From the NCBI GenBank assembly GCA_031274465.1, contig JAISQC010000080.1, positions 1 to 24,032 on the forward strand: a stretch of DNA of 24,032 nucleotides, read 5' to 3'. The position numbers and the translations under genes were made by a program. Source of the stretch: Synergistaceae bacterium. GTDB lineage: Bacteria > Synergistota > Synergistia > Synergistales > Synergistaceae. The notes beneath the pieces are model-generated. The model ran no database searches. It worked only from the letters and a program-made list of their open reading frames with translations, and was not told where the DNA came from. How positions within the stretch are numbered: position 1 is the stretch's first letter; every line of letters begins with the position of its first letter. This document shows positions 13,658-21,547 of the stretch, in pieces.

Positions 13658-14725
13658 GTGCTTATTCTGGCTCTGAGCCCTTACTACTATCACACGAAAG
13701 TAGCGCTGTACGACAACTATGACCTCCTGTGGAGCGAAAGCCAGCGTTACTCGTCCATGGATCTGGAATTGTTCCCAAGCATCGCCCAGCAGGAAGGTTT
13801 CCGGTCCGACAGGCTGAAAGAGCTGTTGTCCGAAAAAGGTGAGAGCTTGAGCGCGATTGGGGTCTTCGTCTCCGTCGGGGGGATGCTCCGCCCATTGGAG
13901 GGCGGGGTTTACAACATAAGTGCGGAGATGGTCGATGACCTCTTGTCCTGCAAATACGGGGAGAACCCCATGAACCTCGGCGCCCCGATGGCGATGAGCC
14001 TCGCGAACGCGGCGAGGGCGAGATACGCGTACGTCGTGGACCCGCCCGTCACCGACGAGATGAGCAGGCAGGCCCGCATGACGGGGTTTCCTGACATCAG
14101 GCGGAAATCCGTCTTCCACGCCTTGACGCACAAGTCGGTGGCGGCGAGCGAGGCGGAAAAAATCGGCAAGCCTCTGGCGGAATGCAATTTCGTAGTCTGC
14201 AATCTCGACACGACGATATCGGTAGCGTCGCACTCCGGCGGCAGGGTTGTGGACGTGAACGACATGTTTAGCGCCTCGGGGCCGATGTCCCCGAGGCAGA
14301 GCGGGGATCTGCCCCCGCTGCAGCTCGTTGAGCTGTGCTATTCGGGGAAATATTCGCTGGAAGAGCTTCGAACGAGGATAACCGGCGTCGGCGGGCTCGT
14401 AGCTCACCTTGGAACGGACGACGTCGGCGAGGTGGTCCGCCGGGTGAAGGCGGGCGACAGAAAGTTCCAGACGGTTTTCGACGCTTTCATATACCAGCTT
14501 GTAAAATACATAGGGGCGTCCGCCGCGGCGCTCGACGGCAAGGTTGACTCCATCGTCATAGCCGGCACTCTGGCGTCGAACGAATATTTCCTCGGCACGC
14601 TGGAAGACCGGGTAAAGTGGATCGCGCCTCTGTCCGCTTACCCAGGGAGGGACGACATATCGTCGCTCGTCAGGGGAGTGATGCGGGTGATGACCGGGGC
14701 AGAGGTGGCAAAAACCTACAAATAG
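13658..14725 (+). CDS. butyrate kinase-like protein with degenerate phosphate-binding motifs
   Basis: The 355-residue protein matches the length and layout of butyrate kinase (buk; ASKHA fold). Landmarks include RRKSVFHALTHKSVA (148-162), VVDVND (197-202), the GPMSPRQSGDLP loop (208-219) and ITGVGGLVAHLGT (241-253). However, the N-terminal phosphate-1 loop, normally NPGSTSTK, reads SPYYYHTK (7-14). The second nucleotide-binding segment, normally AHMGGGISV, reads CNLDTTISV (181-189). The glycines and histidine expected to hold phosphate are therefore missing. Ordinary acyl-phosphate/ADP catalysis looks unlikely; a regulatory, scaffolding or altered-substrate role is possible. The GTG start has a G-rich ribosome binding site. 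The fold assignment is confident; the function is open. Confidence 0.8.
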   Translation: MLILALSPYYYHTKVALYDNYDLLWSESQRYSSMDLELFPSIAQQEGFRSDRLKELLSEKGESLSAIGVFVSVGGMLRPLEGGVYNISAEMVDDLLSCKYGENPMNLGAPMAMSLANAARARYAYVVDPPVTDEMSRQARMTGFPDIRRKSVFHALTHKSVAASEAEKIGKPLAECNFVVCNLDTTISVASHSGGRVVDVNDMFSASGPMSPRQSGDLPPLQLVELCYSGKYSLEELRTRITGVGGLVAHLGTDDVGEVVRRVKAGDRKFQTVFDAFIYQLVKYIGASAAALDGKVDSIVIAGTLASNEYFLGTLEDRVKWIAPLSAYPGRDDISSLVRGVMRVMTGAEVAKTYK

Positions 14726-14815
14726 CCCCCGTTTCGCGTGTGCGCGTTTCGCACTTGGGCGATGGGCTTGGCAGTTTGCATTGATGTTTTTGATGGTAAA
14801 ATATTGAGGGTGGAG

Positions 14816-15346
14816 ATGAATGCGGTGCTGAACGGCAAATACTCGGACAGTTTGATCTACAGGCGCCACAGCGTGAGGAGATATTCGGAAGCGCCGGTGT
14901 CGCAAGAGCAGTTGGACCACATACTGCACTCGGCGATGGCCGCTCCGTCGGCCAACAACTGCCAGCCGTGGTCGTTCGCGGTGATAGACGACCGCAAGTT
15001 GCTCGACGCGATGGCTGAGATACACCCTTACGCCGGCATGATGAAGACCGCGCCTCTGGCGATAGTGCCGTGCGTGATAAAACGCGTGGCCCGTGACGAC
15101 CCGTTTTACCCGCAGGACCTCGGCGCCTGCGTGCAGAACATCCTGCTCGCCGCCGTGGAGTGCGGCTTGGGCAGTTGCTGGTGCGGCGTGCATACACAGG
15201 AGGCCTTGGAGAAAAAATTCGCCTCCCTGCTCGGGATGCCCGACACGATGTTCCCGTTCTGCGTCATAGCGATCGGGCATCCTGCGGAAAACAGCCCTCC
15301 GTCCGACAGGTACGACGCGTCGAGGGTGCGCCGCAACCATTGGTAG
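14816..15346 (+). CDS. nitroreductase family protein
   Basis: An FMN-dependent oxidoreductase of the nitroreductase superfamily (176 aa). The N-terminal flavin-binding signature RRHSVRRYSEAPV is followed by the APSANNCQPWSF segment. The central DLGACVQNILLAAVECGLGSCWCG stretch contains typical substrate/FMN pocket residues. The ATG at 14816, about six bases after GAGGG, is preferred to an upstream in-frame ATG at 14738. The longer N-terminus would not fit the family. It is 9 bases from the YbaK-like gene, so they are probably cotranscribed. The physiological substrate cannot be told from sequence. Confidence 0.9.
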   Translation: MNAVLNGKYSDSLIYRRHSVRRYSEAPVSQEQLDHILHSAMAAPSANNCQPWSFAVIDDRKLLDAMAEIHPYAGMMKTAPLAIVPCVIKRVARDDPFYPQDLGACVQNILLAAVECGLGSCWCGVHTQEALEKKFASLLGMPDTMFPFCVIAIGHPAENSPPSDRYDASRVRRNHW

Positions 15347-15355
15347 CGTCGCGAA

Positions 15356-15847
15356 ATGGGCGGCTCGGGGAAACCCGCCAAAAAGACGAACGCGGCAAGG
15401 CGGCTTGACGAGTTGGGCGTCGAGTACGAGCTGAGGTGCTTCGACGTGGACGAAAGCGACCTTTCGGCCGAGCGCGCGGCGGACGAGATCGGGATGCCGC
15501 GCGAGGTCGTCTACAAGACGCTTGTGGCGCGGGGTGACAAGACGGGTGTGATGGAGGCGTGCATACCGTCAGGACGCGAGCTCGACCTGAAAGCTCTGGC
15601 AGCGCTGTCGGGCAACAGGAGCGCTTCTTTGGTCCCGCTGAAAGAGCTCACTCCCTTGACCGGCTACGTCAGGGGCGGCTGCTCCCCGATAGGCGGGAAG
15701 AAACCGTACCCGGTGTTCATCTCATCCGACGCCTTGGCGCACGAGAGGATCGCGATAAACGCCGGTTCTCGCGGGATGTTGTTTTTGATGTCGCCGCAAG
15801 ACCTAGTTAAAGCGACCGGCGCGGTCGCGGGTGACATAGCGCGCTGA
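15356..15847 (+). CDS. ybaK: Cys-tRNA(Pro)/Cys-tRNA(Cys) deacylase, YbaK/EbsC type
   Basis: This trans-editing enzyme hydrolyses cysteine mischarged on tRNA-Pro (163 aa). The YbaK core is clear: VYKTLVARGD with the conserved lysine, IPSGRELDLKALA, LTGYVRGGCSPIGGKK and AGSRGMLFLMSPQDL. Length is usual for the family. The start ATG has only a weak ribosome binding site, consistent with coupling to the nitroreductase gene that ends nine bases before. The cytoplasmic quality-control role is inferred from the family. Confidence 0.93.
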   Translation: MGGSGKPAKKTNAARRLDELGVEYELRCFDVDESDLSAERAADEIGMPREVVYKTLVARGDKTGVMEACIPSGRELDLKALAALSGNRSASLVPLKELTPLTGYVRGGCSPIGGKKPYPVFISSDALAHERIAINAGSRGMLFLMSPQDLVKATGAVAGDIAR

Positions 15848-15950
15848 ACGCGCGCCGGGTAATCGCTGAACAAAAAGCAAGCAATTTTAACTGGCGGGTT
15901 GCGTGCCGCAAAGTAAAATATTTAATGCGGCAAGAAAGGGATGGTGACGG

Positions 15951-16163
15951 TTGTTCGAAGGCGACAGGAATCCGAGGCGGCGTAATTCGCTCTACGTTAA
16001 GCAGAACAAGGCGTACCAAATGTTGCTCGCCACGCTGATCATCGCCTTTATAATAGTTACGGCCGTGGTGGTCAACAGCACCATTTCCCCAAACTCGACA
16101 TGGAGGGACAACATGCTGATAAGGATGATAGTGGAAAGGGCGGCGGCTCGCGATTCGCGCTGA
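15951..16163 (+). CDS. small single-pass membrane protein, unknown function
   Basis: A hypothetical 70-residue protein. The N-terminus is short and strongly basic (RNPRRR). One membrane helix follows, about residues 25-42, and the C-terminal segment is mixed-charge and arginine-rich. No family is recognised. The only start in this frame is TTG at 15951, after an in-frame stop at 15945; a GAAAGGGA element lies about nine bases before it. It ends 17 bases before the HdeD-like gene, so the two probably form an operon with the asparaginase. The TTG start makes reality moderately uncertain. Confidence 0.6.
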   Translation: MFEGDRNPRRRNSLYVKQNKAYQMLLATLIIAFIIVTAVVVNSTISPNSTWRDNMLIRMIVERAAARDSR

Positions 16164-16180
16164 GGCGGGGCGTGGCTGGG

Positions 16181-16705
16181 ATGTATGACCCAGCTCTGAA
16201 GAAGACCGTCAGATGGACGCTTTACACGACGGGCGGAATAGTCGCGCTGGCCGGTCTTTTTGTGGCTGTCAGCCCGATGCTCGCTCTCATGTCCCTGTCT
16301 TCCCTGATGGGAATTGGCCTGCTGGTCTCTGGGGTCAACCATCTGGTGCCGTACTTTTCGATGCGAAATTCCGAATTCAGGCCAAAATGGCTTTTGGTTT
16401 CGGGCGTCCTCGACGTGATATTCGGGGCGGTCTTCATATCGCGCCTGGGGCTGGCGATCCTCGCTTTTTCGACGCTCGCCGGGCTTTGGGCGATCTTTGC
16501 GGCGTGCGCGCGGGCGTATATGTCGTACGTGAATAGGGCGGCGGGCCTCGAAAAGTGGAGGGCATCCGCAGCCAGTTGCGCGCTGATGGCTCTGATAGCG
16601 CTGTTTCTGCTGGCTTTCCCCACTATGGCCGTCACGTTTGCCGGCGCCGCGACGTCTGCGGCTGGAGTGCTCATCATAGCCGAAGGGCGCATTATATACG
16701 GCTGA
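16181..16705 (+). CDS. HdeD/DUF308 family membrane protein
   Basis: An integral membrane protein of 174 aa with about six hydrophobic helices arranged in repeats, as in the DUF308/HdeD group. E. coli HdeD is linked to acid resistance; the molecular role of the family is poorly known. The ATG at 16181, preceded by GAGGCGGGG, is preferred over an in-frame ATG at 16100. The latter would overlap the preceding gene and add a polar tail. The asparaginase start follows its stop codon directly (TGA then ATG), indicating translational coupling. Together with the small membrane protein and an ammonia-producing asparaginase, a pH-homeostasis link is possible but speculative. Confidence 0.8.
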   Translation: MYDPALKKTVRWTLYTTGGIVALAGLFVAVSPMLALMSLSSLMGIGLLVSGVNHLVPYFSMRNSEFRPKWLLVSGVLDVIFGAVFISRLGLAILAFSTLAGLWAIFAACARAYMSYVNRAAGLEKWRASAASCALMALIALFLLAFPTMAVTFAGAATSAAGVLIIAEGRIIYG

Positions 16706-17698
16706 ATGAACATCAGGCTGATCTCCACAGGCGGGACGATCCTATCCCAAATGGGCGGGCGCGGGCTTGCCCCGACGGGCGACGCCGGGGATGCCGCCGA
16801 TGAGATGAGGTCCCGCTTCCCCTCTCACTCTTTTTCCTTGGACACCGTGATGAGCCTAGACAGCTCCAACATCCAGCCCGAACACTGGCAGGAGATAGCG
16901 GACGCCGTATACCGCTCGTATGAAGGCTCTGACGGATTCATAATCCTGCACGGCACCGACACGATGGCATACACGTCCTCCGCGCTCTCCTTCATGCTTC
17001 GCAACCTGGGGAAGGCGGTGACGCTCACCGGCTCTCAGATCCCGCTGGAAGACCCGCGCAGCGACGGCTGGCTGAACCTCGCCGTTGCGGTTGCGGCGGT
17101 TGAGGGCGGAATAAATGGCGTCACCGTCTCCTTCTGCAATAAGATAATCAGCGGCGTCCGGGCGGTCAAGGCCAGCGCCGACGGCATCGACGCTTTCATC
17201 AGCGCCGGCGCGCCCCCCCTTGCAACCGTCACCGCGTTCGGCTTGCGGGCGGAGGGCGGCTGGAGGCCGCCTTTCGATCCGGATTCACCCCTGTCGTTCG
17301 AGCGAGGCGTCTGCCCGGATGTTTTCCTGATCAAAATGACGCCGGGCTTGAAGCCCGAAATTTTTGACGCGCTCTTGGGCATCGGCTACAAGGGCATCGT
17401 GGTGGAGGCTTTCGGGGCCGGGGGGATGCACAGCGAAGGGCGCGACGCGGCGGCTGGCGTAGCCCGCGCGGCAAGCTCCGGCGTGCCGGTCGTAGTCCGC
17501 AGCCAGTGCCTCTACGGGGCAACCGACCTGAGCGTGTACGAAGTCGGGCGAAGGCTGCTCGACGCCGGCGCCATCCCAGCCGGCGGCATGACGGCGGAAG
17601 CGACCGTTGCCAAACTGATGTGGGCGCTCGCCAAAACGGCGGACGTGGGCGAGATCGAAAGGATGTTCCAGACGAACTACGCGGGGGAGATGCTTTGA
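16706..17698 (+). CDS. L-asparaginase, type I-like
   Basis: It hydrolyses asparagine to aspartate and ammonia (330 aa). The catalytic set is present: TGGT at residues 8-11, SSN at 53-55, HGTDT at 82-86 and K155 in SGVRAVK. No signal peptide is visible, so it should be cytoplasmic, as for type I enzymes. The start ATG abuts the stop codon of the HdeD-like gene, indicating coupled translation. It is convergent with hicB. Glutaminase or other amidase activity cannot be excluded. Confidence 0.93.
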   Translation: MNIRLISTGGTILSQMGGRGLAPTGDAGDAADEMRSRFPSHSFSLDTVMSLDSSNIQPEHWQEIADAVYRSYEGSDGFIILHGTDTMAYTSSALSFMLRNLGKAVTLTGSQIPLEDPRSDGWLNLAVAVAAVEGGINGVTVSFCNKIISGVRAVKASADGIDAFISAGAPPLATVTAFGLRAEGGWRPPFDPDSPLSFERGVCPDVFLIKMTPGLKPEIFDALLGIGYKGIVVEAFGAGGMHSEGRDAAAGVARAASSGVPVVVRSQCLYGATDLSVYEVGRRLLDAGAIPAGGMTAEATVAKLMWALAKTADVGEIERMFQTNYAGEML

Positions 17699-17710
17699 GC
17701 GCGAGGCAGA

Positions 17711-17729
17711 CAAAACGCCCCGCTGGGGC
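17711..17729 (-). terminator. terminator of the hicAB operon
   Basis: Read on the minus strand, GCCCC-AGC-GGGGC is followed by GTTTTG. The stem (17717-17729) is short but perfect and overlaps the first base of the hicB stop codon. It lies between the convergent asparaginase and hicB genes. The T-run is short, so termination may be weak. Confidence 0.5.
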
Positions 17730-18172
17730 TAGACCGCGATGTTCTTTTTGCGGCGGTTTGGGGCTTTGCGCCGTATGCCAAGGCGCTCCATAAGGCCATC
17801 CTGCAGTATCTGCGAGTAATTCAGCCTCGCTTCTTTTGCCTCAAGGTCGAGCCAGCGCGGAACAGTCACCGCTTTAGTGACGGCTTTGTTGTTCATGCGC
17901 TCTCTGAATGGGGGCATGAATGCTTCGACAAGAACCGCGATGTGGCCTTCCTGAAGATCGAGTCCTTTGATTTCGGTAGGCGCCGGAATGTCGTCGCCGT
18001 CATCTTCCATGCCCCACAGATGCAGCGCCATAGCGTCTTTCGCCATGCGCAAAGCCTCTGCCTGATCCGCGCCGACGGTGACGCATCCAGGAAGGTCGGG
18101 CCAGTAAACGCCGTATTGCGCGGTGTCTTCGTCCCAAAAAAAAGCGGCTGGGTATATGTACCTGTCTTTCAT
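17729..18172 (-). CDS. hicB: HicB family antitoxin
   Basis: The antitoxin of a HicAB module (147 aa) neutralises HicA and usually represses the operon. The N-terminal partial-RNase-H-like fold begins MKDRYIYPAAFFWDED. It contains the family motif YGVYWPDLPGCVTVGADQAEAL and a MAKDAMALHL helix. The C-terminal part, with WLDLEAKEARLNYSQILQDGLMERLGI, looks like the ribbon-helix-helix or helix-turn-helix DNA-binding end. The start is placed at 18172, about nine bases after GGAGGGG; an ATG at 18178 is an alternative. hicA lies directly upstream with 24 bases between them. Confidence 0.92.
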   Translation of the reverse strand: MKDRYIYPAAFFWDEDTAQYGVYWPDLPGCVTVGADQAEALRMAKDAMALHLWGMEDDGDDIPAPTEIKGLDLQEGHIAVLVEAFMPPFRERMNNKAVTKAVTVPRWLDLEAKEARLNYSQILQDGLMERLGIRRKAPNRRKKNIAV

Positions 18173-18196
18173 TGGCATTTGCCCCTCCAATAGCGG

Positions 18197-18391
18197 TTAA
18201 AATTTTATCCCGGTCTGTTTCCCAATGATTTTTACGATGAAAGTTGGAAGCGATTTCACGGGATGCGGTATGGTCACCTTGCCTTTGACCGCGTCATGCG
18301 CGAAGTGATGGTGGTCTCCGGTGGCATCCTTGAAACGCCAGCCCTTGGACTCGATGATCTTTATGACGTCCCTTGAAGAATAGTTTTTCAT
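18197..18391 (-). CDS. hicA: HicA family mRNA interferase toxin
   Basis: A small double-stranded-RNA-binding-like fold toxin (64 aa) that cleaves mRNA when free of HicB. The start at 18391 gives MKNYSSRDVIKIIESKGW, the usual HicA opening. The catalytic-histidine region is GDHHHFAH (about residues 25-32), followed by VTIPHPVKSLPTFIVKIIGKQTGI. An in-frame start at 18472 would add an untypical N-terminus. Length and residues look complete, so the toxin is probably active. Transcription is driven by the promoter at 18419-18447. Confidence 0.93.
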   Translation of the reverse strand: MKNYSSRDVIKIIESKGWRFKDATGDHHHFAHDAVKGKVTIPHPVKSLPTFIVKIIGKQTGIKF

Positions 18392-18418
18392 CGCTCCGGC
18401 AGCCCCTTTGCGAAATAT

Positions 18419-18447
18419 AATATAACATATATTATTATATATGTCAA
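18419..18447 (-). promoter_or_regulatory. hicAB promoter
   Basis: On the minus strand, a perfect TTGACA -35 box (18447-18442) and a TATATT -10 box (18424-18419) are exactly 17 bases apart. The spacer is unusually A/T-rich and palindromic. It reads into hicA, with a leader of roughly 20 bases. Confidence 0.85.
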
Positions 18448-18471
18448 TAACTCGGTGGAAAATTATTGACA
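18425..18471. promoter_or_regulatory. nested inverted repeats at the hicAB promoter (probable HicB operator)
   Basis: Repeat 1 (18425-18444) has 8-base arms, ACATATAT and ATATATGT, around a 4-base centre, and fills the -35/-10 spacer. Repeat 2 consists of TGTCAATAA (18442-18450) and TTATTGACA (18463-18471), perfect 9-base arms 12 bases apart. Its left arm is the hicAB -35 box and its right arm is an outward-facing TTGACA. Autorepression by HicB is well known in the family; the exact site is inferred. Confidence 0.65.
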
Positions 18472-18491
18472 ACTGAAACTTCGTGCCACAT

Positions 18492-18665
18492 AAAGCGAGT
18501 CAGTGCCTTGAAAAATCAATAATTGTCGGCAAAAAAGAAGCGGCATGAGCCATCTTTTGGCATGATTCATTCACTACAAACAACCAAAGGGGACTCATGC
18601 TAACGAGCAAGGTTAACGCGTTCTGAGGTTTTTGAGAGTGAACGTTCTTCTGCTGCAACATTTTG
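18492..18665. other. gene-free region, possible insertion-sequence scar
   Basis: No functional gene is visible. Around 18530-18630 there is a GCATGAG/CTCATGC inverted pair and an AAAGGGG ribosome-binding-like site. An ATG at 18597 opens a nine-codon frame (MLTSKVNAF) that stops at once. This has the look of the 5' end of a transposase unit with its body lost. The assignment is tentative: no transposase domain remains. Confidence 0.3.
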
Positions 18666-18694
18666 TTGTCTTTTAAAAAGTTACTATGTATAAT
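18666..18694 (+). promoter_or_regulatory. promoter of the peptide transporter operon
   Basis: A TTGTCT -35 box (18666-18671) and a perfect TATAAT -10 box (18689-18694) are 17 bases apart. They lie about 30 bases before the first permease gene and suit a housekeeping sigma factor. Confidence 0.65.
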
Positions 18695-18723
18695 TCCTAA
18701 GGAATCGCTGAATAAAACGCGAA

Positions 18724-19677
18724 TTGGGAGATGGTGGCATTAGCAGATACGTGGCCGACAGAATTTTGCAGTATATAGTCGTTCTGATCGCCAGCAGCGC
18801 GGTCATTTTCATTTTGGTGCGCATGAATCCCGCAGACCCTGTGGCCGTTATACTCGGCGGGCGGCAAACCAACCCTCAGACCGTTGCCAACATTCGCCGC
18901 GAATTTAACCTCGACAAAAGTTACTTCGAACAATATAGGGCGTGGATCGGCGGTATCCTGCGCGGTGATTTCGGCGTGAGTTTCAGATATCGCAGGCCTG
19001 TCACGGCATTGGTCAAGGATCGCGTCCCGGTCACCGCGGGCATCGTCATAATGTCCGCCGTCATCTCCGTTCTCGTTGCCATTCCCACCGGCATATTTGC
19101 GGCGTTGAAGCGCAACACATGGATCGACACGGGTATCTCCCTGATACAACTCTTGCTGGTGGCCTGTCCGCCGTTTCTAACGAGCATCCTCATGATATGG
19201 GCGATCACGGCCGTCGCCCCCACATTTCCATTTGTCGGTTCGTATGACACCTTTTGGCAGTTCCTGAGGAGAATTTTCCTGCCGTCTCTCGCGCTGTCGT
19301 TTTCTATGATAGCGCTCACATCCCGCGTCACCAGGTCGTGCATGATGGATCAACTGCAGGCCAACTATCGGACGGTGGCTGTGTCAAAGGGGCTTCCTCC
19401 GAGTGCCGTAATCTTCAGGCACTGTCTGAAAAACGCTATAATCCCGGTCATCACCGTACTTGGCTCGCAGAGCGGAATACTTATAGTGGGTTCGGTGTTG
19501 GTGGAAAAAGTCTTCTCGCTCGCCGGGCTCGGCTCTGTCCTCATCGACGCGATAAAGGCGTCCGACTATCCTATCGTACAGGGTGTCACGATGCTGTTGG
19601 TCTTCGTGTTCATGACCATAAGCGCTATTTTGGACATAGCGTATTGCGTGATCGACCCGAGGATACGCCTCACATAG
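18724..19677 (+). CDS. peptide ABC transporter permease, DppB/OppB type
   Basis: Inner-membrane permease of a dipeptide/oligopeptide (or nickel) importer (317 aa). The N-terminal helix with ILVRMNPADPV is the family signature. About six membrane helices are present, and the cytoplasmic loop near residues 219-250 (YRTVAVSKGLPPSAVIFRHCLKNA) is the ATPase-docking EAA-type region. The C-terminal GSVLVEKVFSLAGLG segment is typical. The start is uncertain: a TTG at 18724 is the first candidate and a GTG at 18751 also fits, while an ATT at 18739 has the better-placed GGGAG. The next permease follows after 21 bases. Confidence 0.93.
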   Translation: MGDGGISRYVADRILQYIVVLIASSAVIFILVRMNPADPVAVILGGRQTNPQTVANIRREFNLDKSYFEQYRAWIGGILRGDFGVSFRYRRPVTALVKDRVPVTAGIVIMSAVISVLVAIPTGIFAALKRNTWIDTGISLIQLLLVACPPFLTSILMIWAITAVAPTFPFVGSYDTFWQFLRRIFLPSLALSFSMIALTSRVTRSCMMDQLQANYRTVAVSKGLPPSAVIFRHCLKNAIIPVITVLGSQSGILIVGSVLVEKVFSLAGLGSVLIDAIKASDYPIVQGVTMLLVFVFMTISAILDIAYCVIDPRIRLT

Positions 19678-19698
19678 CCGGGCCATGGGCGATGGATT

Positions 19699-20586
19699 AT
19701 GGAACTGACGAGGGGCGATAAGCTGAGGAGTTTTTTCACGGTGCCACTCGCGGTGTCGCTGTTGTTCCTTGTTGGCGTCATCATCATCGCCGTATTCGCC
19801 GAAAAGCTGGCTACCCATGACCCTAACAGGCTCGACGTCACGCACAGGCTCGATGCGCCGTCGCATGAACATCCGCTGGGGACGGACAAGACGGGACGGG
19901 ATATTTATTCCAGATTGTTGCACGGTTCTCGCATAACGATTCTCAGCGCGTTCGGCGTTGTGCTCATTTCCGCACTGATAGGCATACCGCTTGGCATTGC
20001 GGCAGGGTATTTCGGAGGACTTGCGGATAAGGTATTCATGCGAATGTTCGACGTCATTCTGGCATTCCCTTCGCTTCTGCTGGCGTTCGTGTTCGTCGCA
20101 GCGTTCGGCCGCGGCATAACTAACGCCGTTCTCGCGCTTGGGATAGTGTATGTGCCGATGCTGGCGAGGCTCACGCGCTCGCTGGTGCTGGTGGAGAAGA
20201 ACAAGGCGTATGTCGAGGCGGCGCGTTCGATAGGATACTCCAATGCGCATATCATGATGGCGGAGATACTGCCCAACTGCGTCGATACGCTGGCGGTGCA
20301 GATGACTCTCGATATAGGGTACGCGGTGTTGGACCTCGCCTCGATGAGTTTTCTCGGACTGGGCGTCCAGCCGCCGACGCCGGACTGGGGCGCGATGTTG
20401 GAGGATGGCTGGATAGTCATGACCTCGAACCCGTTTGTCGCGCTGGCGCCCGGAACGATGATAGTGATGACCGTGGTCGCGCTGAATATATTCGGCGATG
20501 GCGTGCGTTCGTACCTCGATCCGGCGCAGAAAAAACTTCCGTCAATCCGCAAATACAGGAGGCCGGTACGTGACCTCCGCAAATGA
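19699..20586 (+). CDS. peptide ABC transporter permease, DppC/OppC type
   Basis: Second inner-membrane permease of the peptide importer (295 aa). It begins with a hydrophobic helix near residues 15-35, then the conserved HEHPLGTDKTGRDIYSRLLHGSR segment (about 54-76) that marks DppC/OppC. The docking loop YVEAARSIGYSNAHIMMAEILPNC is clear. The C-terminal LGLGVQPPTPDWGAML stretch is also diagnostic. Its last 17 bases overlap the start of the ATPase gene, so the two are translationally coupled. The substrate is inferred as peptides from the family. Confidence 0.95.
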   Translation: MELTRGDKLRSFFTVPLAVSLLFLVGVIIIAVFAEKLATHDPNRLDVTHRLDAPSHEHPLGTDKTGRDIYSRLLHGSRITILSAFGVVLISALIGIPLGIAAGYFGGLADKVFMRMFDVILAFPSLLLAFVFVAAFGRGITNAVLALGIVYVPMLARLTRSLVLVEKNKAYVEAARSIGYSNAHIMMAEILPNCVDTLAVQMTLDIGYAVLDLASMSFLGLGVQPPTPDWGAMLEDGWIVMTSNPFVALAPGTMIVMTVVALNIFGDGVRSYLDPAQKKLPSIRKYRRPVRDLRK

Positions 20587-21538
20587 TCTCATTTCCATAC
20601 GAAACCTCCAGGTGAGCCTCATGTCCGCCAGAGGACTGGTTCACGCTGTGCGCGGCATCGATCTGGACGTCCAAAGAGGGGAGATACACGGCGTGGTAGG
20701 CGAGAGCGGATGCGGGAAGACCGTCACCGCGAAGTCGATAATGCGCCTATACGACGAGAATATCATGCTGAGCGGCGGCCATATTTTTTTCGAGGGTTAT
20801 GACATGTTTTCGCTCTCCGAGAGGGAGATTCAAGCCTTGAGAGGATCGGAGGTATCGATGATCTTCCAGGATCCTATGACAGCCTTGAATCCTCTTTATA
20901 CGATCGGTTATCAGTTGGAGGAGACGCTGACGAACAAAGGCGTGAAAAAAATGGAGGCGGCAGCCCGTGCGGTGAAACTGCTGGAGGACGTGGGGGTAAA
21001 CCCGCCGGAGTCGCGCAAATCGCAGTATCCGTTCGAGATGAGCGGAGGCATGTTGCAGCGCGTCATGATCGCGATGGCGATCTCCTGCAACCCGAAACTG
21101 CTAATCGCGGACGAGCCGACCACCTCTCTCGATGTCACCGTTCAGGCACAGATACTCGATCTGCTGACCAGACTGAGGGATGGGCGCTATATGTCAATTT
21201 TGATGATCACACATAATTTTGGAATCGTGGCGGAGATATGTGACCGCGTCTCCGTGATGTACGCGGGCGGCATCGTGGAGTCGGGCGATGTGCGGGAGAT
21301 TTTCCGTGACCCAAGGCACCCGTATACCAGCGACCTCATAAAAAGCATTCCCCGCTCAGGGACGAGAGGCACTCTGCTCGCGACCATACCAGGAACCCCG
21401 CCGGATCTTCTGCGTGAAATCAACGGGTGCGCCTACGCGCCTCGCTGCAGGTACGCCAGCGGCGTCTGCGCCGAAGCGCCTCCCCCGCCGCGCTCGATTT
21501 CCGAGAGCCATTCGTACGCGTGTGTGCGGGGAACATAG
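20570..21538 (+). CDS. peptide ABC transporter ATP-binding protein, DppD/OppD type
   Basis: Cytoplasmic ATPase subunit that powers import (322 aa). Walker A is GESGCGKT at residues 44-51, the ABC signature is MSGGMLQR, and Walker B is LLIADEPTTSLD. The C-terminal oligopeptide-transporter extension has two cysteines in CAYAPRCRYASGVC. The start is GTG at 20570, seven bases after a perfect AGGAGG; an in-frame ATG at 20498 would overlap dppC by 89 bases. It is coupled to the preceding permease by overlap. Confidence 0.95.
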   Translation: MTSANDLISIRNLQVSLMSARGLVHAVRGIDLDVQRGEIHGVVGESGCGKTVTAKSIMRLYDENIMLSGGHIFFEGYDMFSLSEREIQALRGSEVSMIFQDPMTALNPLYTIGYQLEETLTNKGVKKMEAAARAVKLLEDVGVNPPESRKSQYPFEMSGGMLQRVMIAMAISCNPKLLIADEPTTSLDVTVQAQILDLLTRLRDGRYMSILMITHNFGIVAEICDRVSVMYAGGIVESGDVREIFRDPRHPYTSDLIKSIPRSGTRGTLLATIPGTPPDLLREINGCAYAPRCRYASGVCAEAPPPPRSISESHSYACVRGT

Positions 21539-21547
21539 GTGGCGGTT

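Noticed and set aside
13457..15340. Minus-strand open frame of about 627 codons opposite the butyrate-kinase-like and nitroreductase genes
   Set aside because: It is a shadow of two clear plus-strand genes, with Arg/His-rich composition and no domain.
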